This document shows, piece by piece, positions 35,601 through 48,567 of a stretch of 64,000 nucleotides of DNA. A program made the translations under genes and the position numbers. Source of the stretch: Panorpa germanica (lineage: Eukaryota; Arthropoda; Insecta; Mecoptera; Panorpidae). A model generated the notes under the pieces. The model worked only from the letters and a program-made list of their open reading frames with translations, had not been told where the DNA came from and made no database searches. The first letter of the stretch is position 1, and each line of letters opens with the position of its first letter. The DNA lies in assembly GCA_963678705.1 (NCBI GenBank), contig OY783207.1:3162001-3226000 (forward strand), written 5' to 3'.

Positions 35601-38600
35601 ATTCAAAATAATTAAACTAAATAAATCAGTATTTGCTTTTAAGTATCTTTAATATAGATATTTTTTAAGACGCTCCAAGTGAAGTCATGTCAACATCAAC
35701 AATATCACGCGTGGAAGATACTGCTCGAGTTTTAGAATTGGATTCATCATTTGAAGAACGTTATACGAAGTTAAGAACACTGGCTATGAAACTTAAAAAG
35801 AAAGTTCAAGAACTTTCTGCTCAAGTAGTTCTACTTGAAAGTCAAAATGATAAATTAGTAACGGAACGAAATGAAATGCAGACTAAAATAAACAACATGT
35901 CAGTACAAGCAAAAAATTTACAGGTAATATGCAAATCTAATTTATTATTATGTTATTTAAAATGTATTAATATTGAATCATTTTCAGACGTTACAGCAGG
36001 AGTACGACAGAGTGCAAGATGACCTTGAAATTCAAAAAGTTCAAGGAAAAACATTGGAAAAGAATTTAAATTTAATAAAGCAAGAAAATGAAAAATCTAC
36101 TTTAGACTTAAACAAGCTGCATGAGGAAAATGAAAAGTTAAAAAAGGATATAGATTTTTCAAAGAAGGAAAAAAGTACCCTAGAAATGGCAGTTAAAGAA
36201 TTTCAAAATCAAATACATAACTTGAAGAAGGAACGTGAATCTGAGGTTGCTTCTAAAAAGGAAAAAAATGAGGAGATTAATAATTTACAAAATCAATTAT
36301 CTATAAAAGAGAAGGAATTATTAGAAGAAAAAGATGCTGTGAAAAATGCAACAGAATTGTTAGAGAAATCTAAATCTGAAATTAAAAAGAAAAGTGTTCT
36401 TAGTTTGGAAATGGAAGATTATGAACGTACATTAAACGATCTTTCACAAAAGTTAGAATCTAAAAAGAATAATATTATGGAATTAGAATCTACAGTTTCA
36501 ACTAATGTAAATACCATCAGTTCACTAAAAGATCAAATAAAGTTGCTTGAAGAAAGTGTACATTCTGAACAAAGTCACTCTAAGGATCTGAAAGAAAAAT
36601 TAAACATTACTTTAACTAAACTAAATGAATCTGAAAGTAAGTTTGCTCAAAAAATGCTGGAAATTTCTGATTTGGTTAAAGAAAAGGAATGTTTAATACT
36701 AAAAATTGAAGATGTTAATGTTGATTTAGTTAAAAGTATAGCCGATAAAGAAAATAGTATAGCGGCGTGGAAAACTGAAAAGGAGATATTTATTCGACAA
36801 GTTTATGATTTGGAAGAACAAATAGAGCTATTAAATAAAAGTGTATCAATTAAAGAGCAAGAATTAAGTGAAATAAGAACCGATTTCACTAGCTATAAGG
36901 TAAAAATAATCATCAATAGCAGACAATTGCAGTTGGGGCTCTTGATCGGTAGTATGGTATATTAATAAATTCTTTGTAAATAATTCTCTTTTTTCTATAG
37001 ATTCGTGCCCAATCTGTCTTACGCCAAAATCAGAATAAAGATTCAGGAAAGGAAGAAGAACTACAACAAGAAATACTTGCGCTAACTGTAAATGTCGATA
37101 ATCTAAACCTAAAATTGCAAAACTCGAGGTATAAGACCTATTTACTATATAAATATTTCTTTATATATAGATTGTTCAATATAATATTTTCCATCACTTT
37201 TTAGTGCGCAAATTGAAACATTAATAGCTGATAATATAGTGTTAAAAGACGAAAAACAAAAATCCATGTTTCGATGTGATGAATTGTTAAATGTTTTAGA
37301 AGAGTTAAAAGACCAGCATGATAAGTTACTGGAATCGAATAAAAGTCAATCACAAGAATATGAAACCAGTATTAAAAATCAAAAGCTACACTGTGAAACT
37401 CTTATTAACTGTTATAAAGAACAAATAAATAATTTGGAAGAAAAGTATTCAATAGAAATAAAAGGCTTAAAAGGTCAGTTAGATGAGTCTAAAGTTGCAG
37501 AAAAGCATTACAATGAAATTCAACAAAAATCAGTTAGAAAAATAAGTGGATCATTTACAAATATTGAAAACAATAAGTTCGATAGAATTTCTGTCGAAAT
37601 TAGTCATGATAGTGAGGTAAGATTTTTTTTATTAGTTATTGTTTGTTTTTGATCTCTGCACGACTAAGTTATTATTTTAAATTTAGGCAACTGAACACAC
37701 TCATTCTCTCTCCCCCAACAGTACTCGAAGAAAACTTTCTACAAATCGAAGAGGCCGCGAATTAATTCCTTTAGATGAATTGTTAAATTCAAGTATATTA
37801 AGTAATGACTCGAGTCAGGATTTTAACGAGAGTGGATTAGATAGAGCAATATCACCAACCATTGAATTGGAAGATGTAAAACAAAAACTGGAAAATCAAG
37901 AATGCAGGTAATTGCAGAAGATATATAAATATATTAAGTAAACTCAAAGTAACTTAAATCTAACATATTACAGGGTTAAACATTTAACTGGTCTGCTGTC
38001 TGAGACAGAACAAGATTTGGCAAAACTGACACAATTAAATGAAGTTTTAAAGGAAGAAGTACGGCGACACGAACGATCTATTGAAAGAGAACAACACACA
38101 CAAAATTCGGAATACTTAAAAAATGTTATATTAAAAGTGGGTAATATTTTTAAAAAAAATACTCGTATGTATATGTATATAACTTTAAAATTTATATTTT
38201 GTGATTACAGTTTATGACACTTGGAACTGGTGACGAAAAAATACATTTAGTCCCAGTTTTAAATACTATGTTAAAACTCAGTCCAGAAGAGACGCAAAAA
38301 TTACAAGCTGTTGCCCGAGGTAAAACTTTAAACACCTCTTTATTTTTGTATCTTATTTTCTCGTATTTTAATATATCGGTGGCGGTTCCGTAACAGAACA
38401 ATATCCGTTAACTTACAAAATAATGATTCAAATAATATTTAACGGTATTTTTTGTAACGTTAAAATAACGGTTTTTTAGAATTATATACACCGGAACTCG
38501 TTATTAATATTTATGTTATTTTATAAAGTTATGAAAAAGTAATTGCTTTTATTAGATCCACGCAATAAGCTTTTCATATTTTCGTACAATTTACATCTAA

Positions 38601-38852
38601 CGTATCTGCTACATAAATGTTATGTAAGTAGTGTATCAGACAAAAGTCGAATATATATTCTTAGCATAAAGAAATACCTAATGGGTTAGGGTTTTCCAAA
38701 TTTAAGGAAATTAATAATAGTTAATAAATTAATATAGTTTAGCACTTATAATAAAAGCTTATTAAGTTGAACTTTATTTTTTAGGGGTTGATTCAGCAGG
38801 TGGAAGAGGGTGGGGAAGTTATCTCCCATTATGGAATCATAATAATCAATAA
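32610..38852 (+). CDS. GCC2: GRIP-domain golgin, GCC185 (GCC2)
   Basis: My splice model has 11 coding exons: 32610-32636, 32712-32826, 32896-35532, 35670-35923, 35988-36899, 37001-37128, 37205-37616, 37687-37907, 37974-38136, 38211-38319 and 38785-38852. All have GT-AG borders and compatible phases. They total 5,046 nt, or 1,681 residues, almost the length of human GCC2 (about 1,684). Nearly all of it is heptad-rich coiled coil. A conserved central piece reads FEERYTKLRTLAMKLKKKV. The C-terminal GRIP domain (about 1613-1681) starts SEYLKNVILKFMTLGTGDEK, continues LVPVLNTMLKLSPEETQKL and ends GWGSYLPLWNHNNQ, with the Tyr that contacts Arl1-type GTPases in the family. GCC185 is a trans-Golgi tether for vesicles arriving from endosomes. 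The first junction donors (GTAAGT, GTCAGT) are acceptable; the second is the least typical. Confidence 0.9.
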
Positions 38853-38898
38853 TTTTAGCTATTAGGTTAATAATTTTATGTAATTTATACAATATGTA

Positions 38899-38926
38899 AA
38901 TAAATAGTTAAGAACCATTTAATAAA
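38899..38926 (+). terminator. Poly(A) signals of GCC185
   Basis: AATAAA at 38899-38904 and again at 38921-38926, 47 and 69 bp after the GCC185 stop. Confidence 0.6.
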
Positions 38927-39288
38927 AATGTTTTAAATGAAATCATTTTACATATATTTTAATATTAGTATAATAGATATTTTATATTTAATTCAATTCA
39001 AATTTGCGTAATATTCGCACTTCCTGGCTGATCTGTTTGAATATCATTTACCCTTCCGGAGTAACTACCCTTTTTGAACGTATGCCCCAATTATAGTTGA
39101 TGTAATAGATTTAGAAACTGTTTCTACAATTTTGATTATTATGATTTATTTGCATAACAATTGCTTTTATAAATAATATCATATAAAATTTTGTTTATTT
39201 TATTTACTACGAAAATTCTTTAATTAAGTTTTATTGATCGAGATTCCCGGGTGGGCCAAGACTTTCATCTGCGCATGTCTCTTTAGCG

Positions 39289-39316
39289 CTCTTTCTTTTG
39301 CAAGCAGCTAAATTTG
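39289..39316 (+). promoter_or_regulatory. eEF1A leader exon with TOP-like start
   Basis: CTCTTTCTTTTG at 39289-39300 is a pyrimidine tract like the 5' TOP of translation-factor mRNAs. It is followed by CAAGCAGCTAAATTTG and a consensus donor GTAAGT at 39317. The matching acceptor is TTTTCTCGCAG ending at 40062, so the leader intron is about 746 bp and the second leader part is 40063-40097. The exact start site is inferred. Confidence 0.55.
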
Positions 39317-40088
39317 GTAAGTACATCATATTCTTAAAATATCCTGATTTTATAATATTTTAAATACTTTTACAATTTATTGAAAGGTATAAACCTTTGA
39401 AATATTCATTTAAAGTATAGATTTATGTTTTGTATAAATATTTTTTGTGTATTTATGCATATCTTGCCGAATTTTAGTAAAGGCTCCCGGTATGAGCTCA
39501 ATGTATGAATTTTAAATGGCGTTAGATTTTTCGTAGCATTTATAAAAGCTCCGTAGCACGTAGCTTTAAATTTATTGTAGATCTTATTACGCTCTTATCA
39601 TTAAAAGCGATAAGATACATATGAACCGCATCTACAATATGTTTTATAAAAATACATAAAATTATTCATATAATGTAGTACAGGTTATTTTAACACAATT
39701 GAATTGATTTATATAAATTTATAGAATTCAAGTTATGCACATATAAATTATGTGTTTGTAATATGATCGGTCAATATTGTATAATATTAAAATGTAGATG
39801 TTGCAAGATTGGGTGTAACCTGCTACGATCTGATTTTTTGTTTTGAACAATTGAGTTCTATATTACATTTAAGATACGCATACCTTTGTTATTTTAAGCA
39901 ATAATTGTTAAAGCATTATAGAGAATATTAAGATTAATTTTAACTAATTTGAGATATTAATTTAGTCATTGGTATATAAATTCATATTTGATATAGAGTC
40001 TATTATTTATATATTAGATTCAAATACAAATAGTCACTTGTTAGTGTTTAATTTTCTCGCAGATACTCCTGAACATTTTGCTATCTAA

Positions 40089-41888
<1,800 letters not shown>

Positions 41889-43503
41889 CTAGAGAGTCAA
41901 GTTTTAACATCGCATTCAAAATTCACCTTGGCTGTCTCTTTCATACTGCTTAGGATTCCTATAAAGTCATCCATTCTATGTGTAGTTCTATATGTACCCA
42001 AAGACTCGTCTTTCTTTATTTTGAGTCCATCAACCCTCCAAACCATTCCTCCCATTACATTTAGTATTTATACTAATTATTACTCGAAATATTTATTTCA
42101 TTTTACACTTTTAAGTTTTAATCTCATAATGATTTTCATTTTCCTCCTGCATATCAACACTTCTGTGGCAGTTTGCACGGGCGTGCCCTGGTGGAACGGC
42201 TTCAATGGTAACCTAGTCCCACTCTCCGATCGATCTTGTTTTCATCGTAAAACATTTCGCCGGAAAAGAAATATTTTTTATTTATTAAAGTTGTCTTTAG
42301 TTTTACAATTTTTATTAATAATATGTTGTATGTATAAATTAAAATTTGTTAATATTGCTTTGAAATCCTAGCATAGGGTTCATTTATTATCATTAATTCC
42401 TTTGAATTACTAGAAGGAGTCAAGCTTAAATACAGAATTGCTCAAAAAATGAAATGAGCGTAAATTTCTAGAACACATTCTAGATATTTTAATATTACAG
42501 TTGGTTAAAATCTTAAAAGTCGAAAAAATAATAAGAGAGAGCGAAAAGGACTGGTATTTTTTAATTATTTAAAGTGTTATTTATTAATATTTATGTAAGA
42601 ATTTATTATAAAACTAAAGCCAAACCTATTTATATGTTTCAATTAAGTTGTATTGTTATGTTATTGTTTATTATTAACAGGACATTTCCATCCTGGAAAA
42701 ATTGAATTTATTTAGAAAATGATACTCTAATGATCCTATTGTATACTTGCTATTTCGAAAAATTAAAAATCCAATGTCAAAAAAAAATGTAAAACAGCTT
42801 CGGTGTAATTGTGGTGAATCAGTAACCATTAAAGAAGCTTTTATCCGTAAAATAGTGTTTTTTTTATTATTAATAATCTTGTGGTATACGTAAATTATAC
42901 GTAAAATTTGTGACCTTTAAATATTATCTTTACATTTGGTAATTTATTATTAAAAGATATAAAAATTTAATATTCTGTTGAGACAAACTAAAGGTAAATG
43001 AGAATGTAGAAAGAAGACATGTCTCATTTTTCTTTTGATGTAATGATTTCAAATAAAACGTGTAATTTGGATTCTCAAATGTGCTAAATTTCAAAACGGT
43101 ATAAAGGGTATTTGATAGTTAAAAAAAAGGAACGGTCTTCCTAGAGCACCAGTCCCTTTTTCACCTTCATTCTCATTAAATTACTCATGCAGGTGAATCC
43201 AAATTACGAGAGTGCCTACTGCTGATTAATTAAAAAATATAACAAATTGTTGTTTGCATAGCGTAACGCTGCTTTTGTTAAATAATATGTATAAATATTT
43301 TCGCAAATATATTTCACAGAACATTTTCAACGAGCCACCAGGTTAGCTATAAGTATTTGACACTGTGTGGCTATCGCGCTGCTATCTGTGCTTACTATAC
43401 AACAAAGGTGAAGCGACATATTTAAAATAATTTCATGGATCACATCATCTCACATCATCTGTCAATAGACCATTTTCCGCTATTAATCACAACAGACTAA
43501 AAT
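41889..43503. other. eEF1A 3' region and gap to EARS2
   Basis: No gene supported; the open frame at 41928-42371 is a chance frame in what is probably a long 3' untranslated region. An AATAAA lies at 43052-43057. The EARS2 promoter must lie in the last few hundred bases. Positions 42960-43200 carry imperfect inverted words (AATGAGAATG / CATTCTCATTAAAT; CGTGTAATTTGGATTC / GAATCCAAATTACGAG) about 170-190 bp apart. Confidence 0.45.
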
Positions 43504-46500
43504 ATGGTAAATTTTCAGTTTCGTCATGTTACAGTGAATTGTATATTAAAGTCGTTTTATAGAAATTCCGGATCATCCCCAGATGTAAGAGTCAGATTCG
43601 CACCAAGTCCTACAGGTTACTATTTTCATTAGAAACAATAACATACATTTCATTTATTTAAATTTTGTTATAAATAACAATAATATGTTCCAGGCTCATT
43701 ACATTTGGGTGGTTTAAGAACAGCTTTATACAATTATTTATTTGCTAAGGGAAAAAATGGAAAATTTATTGTTAGAATTGAAGATACGGATCAAAAACGC
43801 TTAAGCCCAGAAGCCAAAGATAGTTTGTTATCAGATTTAAAATGGGCCGGCATTGAAGCAGATGAAGACCCAAATAAAGGGGGATCTTTCGGACCATATA
43901 TTCAAAGCGAGAAAAAAGAATTTTACAAGTAAGATATCTTAAGGTAAATGCAAGAAGATGTTTCATTACGTAAGAAATTAATAACATTATTTATTTTAGT
44001 GTTCAAGCAAATGTTTTATTATCGAAAGGACATGCATACAGGTGCTTCTGTTCAGAGAGACGATTGGACTTATTACGTAAAGAGTGTCTTAAAATGCGGC
44101 AGGTTCCAAAATATGACAACAAGTGTCGACGTTTAACACCCGCAGAAATAAATGACAGGATGGCAAAACAAGAGCCGCACTGCATTCGCTTCAAAATGGT
44201 TGACCAACCTATTCCATTTACTGATATCGTATTCGGTGAATATACTTTAAATGTTGCTGAACAGGAGGGTGACCCCGTAATAATAAAGAGTGATGGATTA
44301 CCTACATACCATTTTGCGAATGTTATTGATGATCATTTCATGAAAATATCACATGTCTTAAGAGGATCTGAATGGTTGACATCTACAACTAAGCATATTT
44401 ACATCTATAAGTAAGCGTTTCGGATTTTTAATGTAATTTATTTAAATGATTTATTAAACGCATGCATCTTTCAGAGCTTTTGAATGGGATCCACCGACGT
44501 ATGGACATTTGCCGTTATTGTTAAACGCTGATGGAACTAAATTAAGTAAACGTCAAAATAATATTTCTATAGATTTTTATCGTCGAGCGGGAGTTTTTCC
44601 AATGGCTCTAGTGAACTTTATAATTGAACAAGGAGGAGGATTTAAAAGAGATTGGAAGCACAGAAAATGTTATTCTATGGAAGAACTTACAGCTAAGGTT
44701 CACAAATTTCCTATATTTCACAATTGGAATAAAATACCTAATTTTTTAAATAACAATGTAAGCTATTTGATATATATTTTCAGTTTAACGTGGAAACTAT
44801 CGGGAAGGCTAGTGGTCGTTTAAATTTATCTACTTTAGCTGAATATAACAAATTAGAGCTTCTGAAGCAAATACATGATCCGGACCTAAAGACAGTATTA
44901 TTAGAGAAGTTGGCAAATCTTATAAAATCCAAATATCCAAATAAGTAAAAACTATTCTATATTCAAGTTGCAATATTGTTTTTTGTTAAACAGTTTATAT
45001 ATTTGATTTTCTTATACTTTTTAGAATAGAACTTCTCCAATTAGATGAAAAACACCTGGAAGATGTATTGTTATGGTCTATAGAACGAATTAAGTCTTTG
45101 GAAGATCTTGTTACGAAAGATCTAGAATTTTTATGGGTAGTACCAAGAAATGATGAATTTTGGATTACAGATCAGTGTAAATAAATAATATAATCATTTT
45201 ACAATATCGATTGTCCGGTTCATTAGTGACATCTTCGATATTTGAATTTAATATGCAATTTTATTTAAAATTGTACCCTCTACCTGATTAAATAACTTAT
45301 TAAAACAAAGAAACAAAATTATACTGCAGATAAACTTGTCGCATACTGCTGGTGTACTTAAAATTCGAATATTATTTTCGCCCTATATCGAAACTCAATA
45401 TTTGTACTGCTAGTGAAATGAACGATCGATATATATCGGTACATAGAATAACTCTCATAATATTCCAGATATAAAACAATATTTTTAATTCTTTCAATTT
45501 AATTATTTCAGTAACTGTGGAGCACCTAGTTTCTGAAATAGAAAAAATTAACGATTTCACAAGCTCAAATATAAAAGCACTCCTGTACAAAGTGTGCTCC
45601 GAAAAGAAATGTAAACCTTCTGACGTCATGATGCAAATTAGAAAATCATTAAGTGGATTCTCGGTTTGTATTTTAACTTGGAATAGAATCGATTTTTTAA
45701 ATTATTTTAGAGTTAAATCATCGACTACATATGGTTAATTTTTTATATGTTTTCCCCATAAACACCAAATATAAACTCTTATATTATTTAACGTAATACT
45801 TTGCATATCTTTTTTACGTTTTATTATTTACGTTATTTTGGTGTTTCAATTTATGTTGTTTAGTGTCAAATTTAATGTACGCATCTTTACATTATATTAC
45901 AGAAAGGACCTGGCGTAGGAGATATGATGGAAATCTTAGGAAAACATATTTCTGTAACAAGGTTAAGAGCGGCTCTTGCATTACATGAAAAACATAATAA
46001 AAATGCGAAACGGGAAACTTTTAAACCAGCCGAGAGAAGTAATAGGCTTGAATCACTTGTAACGTATAAAACAAATAAAACACCTTCAGGATTTGAAAAA
46101 TCGAAAATAATCAAAAAACCGGATATACAAACAGTTAAATTTGAAATAAATGAAAGCCATAGTAAACCTGCAACTCTTGAAACACCTAATACAATTGAAA
46201 CACCTAAAACAATTGAAACACCTAAAGCAATTGAAACACCGAAGACAATTGTAGCTCCTCCTGAGGCACCTGTAACAAATAAGGTATCTACAACTTTAGA
46301 TGCTCCTAAAAAAAATGAAATTTCTACATTGTCTGCAGCACGTAAATTGGTGGCGCCGCTTGACTCGTCTGATAAAAGTAAATCTTTTCGATCACCTTTA
46401 AAGCGTAAGCCAGTTAATATACACAAACCACCTAGTATACTTATAAAACCTGAAAAATCTGCGATACATAAAAAACTTGATCTACCAAAAACATATAAAG

Positions 46501-46922
46501 CTCCAGTAGGATCGGTGTCTGAAACACCTGAAACACTTCCGAGTCCTGAGGCAACTGAAACAAGTAAGACAACAGAAACACGAAAATCGTCTGAACAACA
46601 AGCAACAGTGCCTAAAACGTCTGCTTTAAATTTGAAGAAACCTCTTCCAGCAACTTCACCTCAAGAAATATCAACTCCAGTAGCAGTAGCACCACAAGAA
46701 ACTCCCCAAACGTTCAACGCTCTGGAAAAGAATCCAGAGGTTCAACCAAATGTAATAGAGACAACAAATAAAAAGCCAGATGCATCACAAGAAATACCTG
46801 AAAAATGTAAAGCAAACGAAAAAGTAGAAAAACACGAAAATATTCAAGCATCTGAAAAATCTGAAACAAAAGATGAACAAGAAAAACTTGAAATTGCAGT
46901 AAAGAAACCAAGCCATGTGTAA
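43504..46922 (+). CDS. EARS2: Mitochondrial glutamyl-tRNA synthetase with a long C-terminal tail
   Basis: Eight coding exons, 43504-43615, 43694-43928, 44000-44410, 44475-44697, 44784-44944, 45025-45176, 45512-45663 and 45903-46922, are all in phase and give 821 residues. The N-terminus ([20 protein letters not shown]) suits mitochondrial import. The class I motifs are present: the HIGH-type SLHLGG (39-44) after VRFAPSPTG, and the KMSKS-type KLSKR (275-279) after LLLNADGT. The synthetase charges mitochondrial tRNA-Glu. The conserved C-terminal end ([20 protein letters not shown]) falls at about residues 483-515. Known family members end near here, at roughly 500-530 residues. In this gene the same exon stays open for about 305 more residues of Pro/Thr/Lys/Glu-rich disordered sequence, including four IETPK-type repeats. 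The donor used at 45177 (T/GTAAAT) is inferred from phase. Confidence 0.85.
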
Positions 46923-47440
46923 TATGATAACATCATTATTTTTTTTTTGAAATTTTGTGCAATTTAAATAGTATTTTGTAAAAATAATTTATTGTTCTCC
47001 ATTTTTTATTCATAATAAAGTCATTATTTAATTTTAGCCAAACGCTTATATATTTTTAACTAGGATACATCATTAAGATATGAGGTTCTTTGTATTCTTC
47101 AACCATTATTCACGAAACCCGTAAAGGTTTGCCACTAAGTGGGATAAGACGTGATAATTTAGGGAGAAGCGATAAATCATAAGCTTCGTGACGTAACATA
47201 TATTCTAAAATTCGGTTTCCAAAAACGATTAAACAGTTTTGGATTAAGCCAGCACAAAAAAAGGATAAAAGAATAATTTCAGTAAATCTGGAAGGTAATT
47301 TTGACTAGATACGATTAAAGGGAGCTAAATAAAATGTGACGCCATAACATTATGGATGGGTCAGCAAGACATGACTTGCCAAGACGAAGGGTGACATAAC
47401 TTGTCAAAATTATTTCTATTCAGTAAGAATTTACTTTAAT
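46923..47440. other. EARS2 3' region
   Basis: AATAAA at 47014-47019, 92 bp after the EARS2 stop, is the likely poly(A) signal. The rest up to the family A element shows nothing recognisable. Confidence 0.5.
47014..47019 (+). terminator. Poly(A) signal of EARS2
   Basis: AATAAA within CATAATAAAGTC, downstream of the EARS2 stop and followed by T-rich sequence. Confidence 0.6.
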
Positions 47441-48027
47441 GAAATTGATGTTAATAAATGTGTATTAACGTGTCTATTTTATTAAATATCTATATATTGA
47501 CGGAGATATAGCAATTAAAAGTTTGAATTGTAGTTTAAGCGCAAGAAATGGTCGGCCATATTTGTATGTCGTGAAATGCATTTTAACGTCAGTTATTTGT
47601 TGAGTAGGTCTGTGCTGTGGTAATGTTTTGTAGCTGTTGGTAGTCAAATAATCAAGTCAAGTCAAAGAATAATAAGTTTTTATTTTATTTAACCCTGCTA
47701 AGGCAGATAGTATTGAAATTTGATTGTTCCTTGAAATAGCTGTAAATAATATTTGATATTTTGATATATAAATACATATAGCAGAGATTTATGAGCTGTA
47801 AGGTTGGTAACCTTACACAAGGATTGTGATGTCACATGCACTTGGAATGTGTACAACGTTGAATCCCTTTAATAATTAAAGAGACAAAATGACTTTTTTA
47901 ATTGTTAATTTCTCCTAACATATAAGAAGTTATTAAAAAAATAATTGGACATTTGAGGTTCTAGTAACCCACTTTATCAATATATAGCACACTTTTATAG
48001 AAATTAAGACATAGGCACAAGCCCATT
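47441..48027 (-). mobile_element. Family A element lacking its left end
   Basis: Begins abruptly at GAAATTGATGTTAATAAATG and runs to GGCACAAGCCCATT at 48014-48027. About 60 bp including one terminal repeat are missing. It lies between EARS2 and LRR-1. Confidence 0.8.
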
Positions 48028-48374
48028 AAAAACCAAATAGCATCTGCCATCTATTATCTGGTAGACACAACTAGAAAAATTAAATGATATGTTTGATAAA
48101 TGTAACTGCTAACTAGTAGATGTTTAAACCGCCAAGTTAAATTAATTAAACATCTCCTTCACCAATGCCTATCCTCACTACCGCAATATTTTGATACGAA
48201 TATAATCTCTCTATCTAAAAAAATTAAATCACGAAATTACTTCTAAATGTTAGTTAGTTTTTAAAGATTTCTTAAAGCGGATTGGTTTGTTACTTTCATA
48301 AATACCCTGTACTTAACTGATAACCTTGTATTAATCAAGTTAAAGTCATTGTTAATAATATTTCATCTTTCATA

Positions 48375-48431
48375 GTGTGTCTGCGTTTAGTGTAGACTCT
48401 AACGATTGGTATTATTTGGCTTTAAAAGCAG
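48375..48431 (+). promoter_or_regulatory. Probable leader exon of LRR-1
   Basis: GTGTGTCTGCGTTTAGTGTA and following bases run to TTTAAAAGCAG, where a donor GTAAAC begins at 48432. The acceptor TATTTTGCCAG ends at 48562, giving a 131-bp leader intron. The 5' border is a guess; the splice sites are what I see. Confidence 0.45.
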
Positions 48432-48567
48432 GTAAACAATAACTATATTTGCTAATATATTTGATGTAAAATTATGTAAAGTATAAGTAACACTTTTTAA
48501 CATACTATTACGTGTAACGTAGGTTCTGTTAATTATTTACATACTGTTTTATATTTTGCCAGATAAA

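Noticed and set aside
33286..35602. Minus-strand open frames opposite GCC185
   Set aside because: Shadows of the coiled-coil coding strand; Ser/Phe/Leu-rich complement of Lys/Glu/Asn codons.
41928..42371. 147-codon frame downstream of eEF1A
   Set aside because: Phe/Ser/Leu/Ile-rich frame in AT-rich 3' untranslated sequence with no motif.
45887..46426. 179-codon minus-strand frame opposite the EARS2 tail
   Set aside because: Complement of the repeated Thr/Pro/Glu codons (it reads GVSIVLGVS repeats); no splice or promoter context. The plus-strand frame joins in phase to seven EARS2 exons.
48556..48567. Upstream in-frame ATG of LRR-1
   Set aside because: It lies in the leader intron, before the acceptor at 48561-48562.
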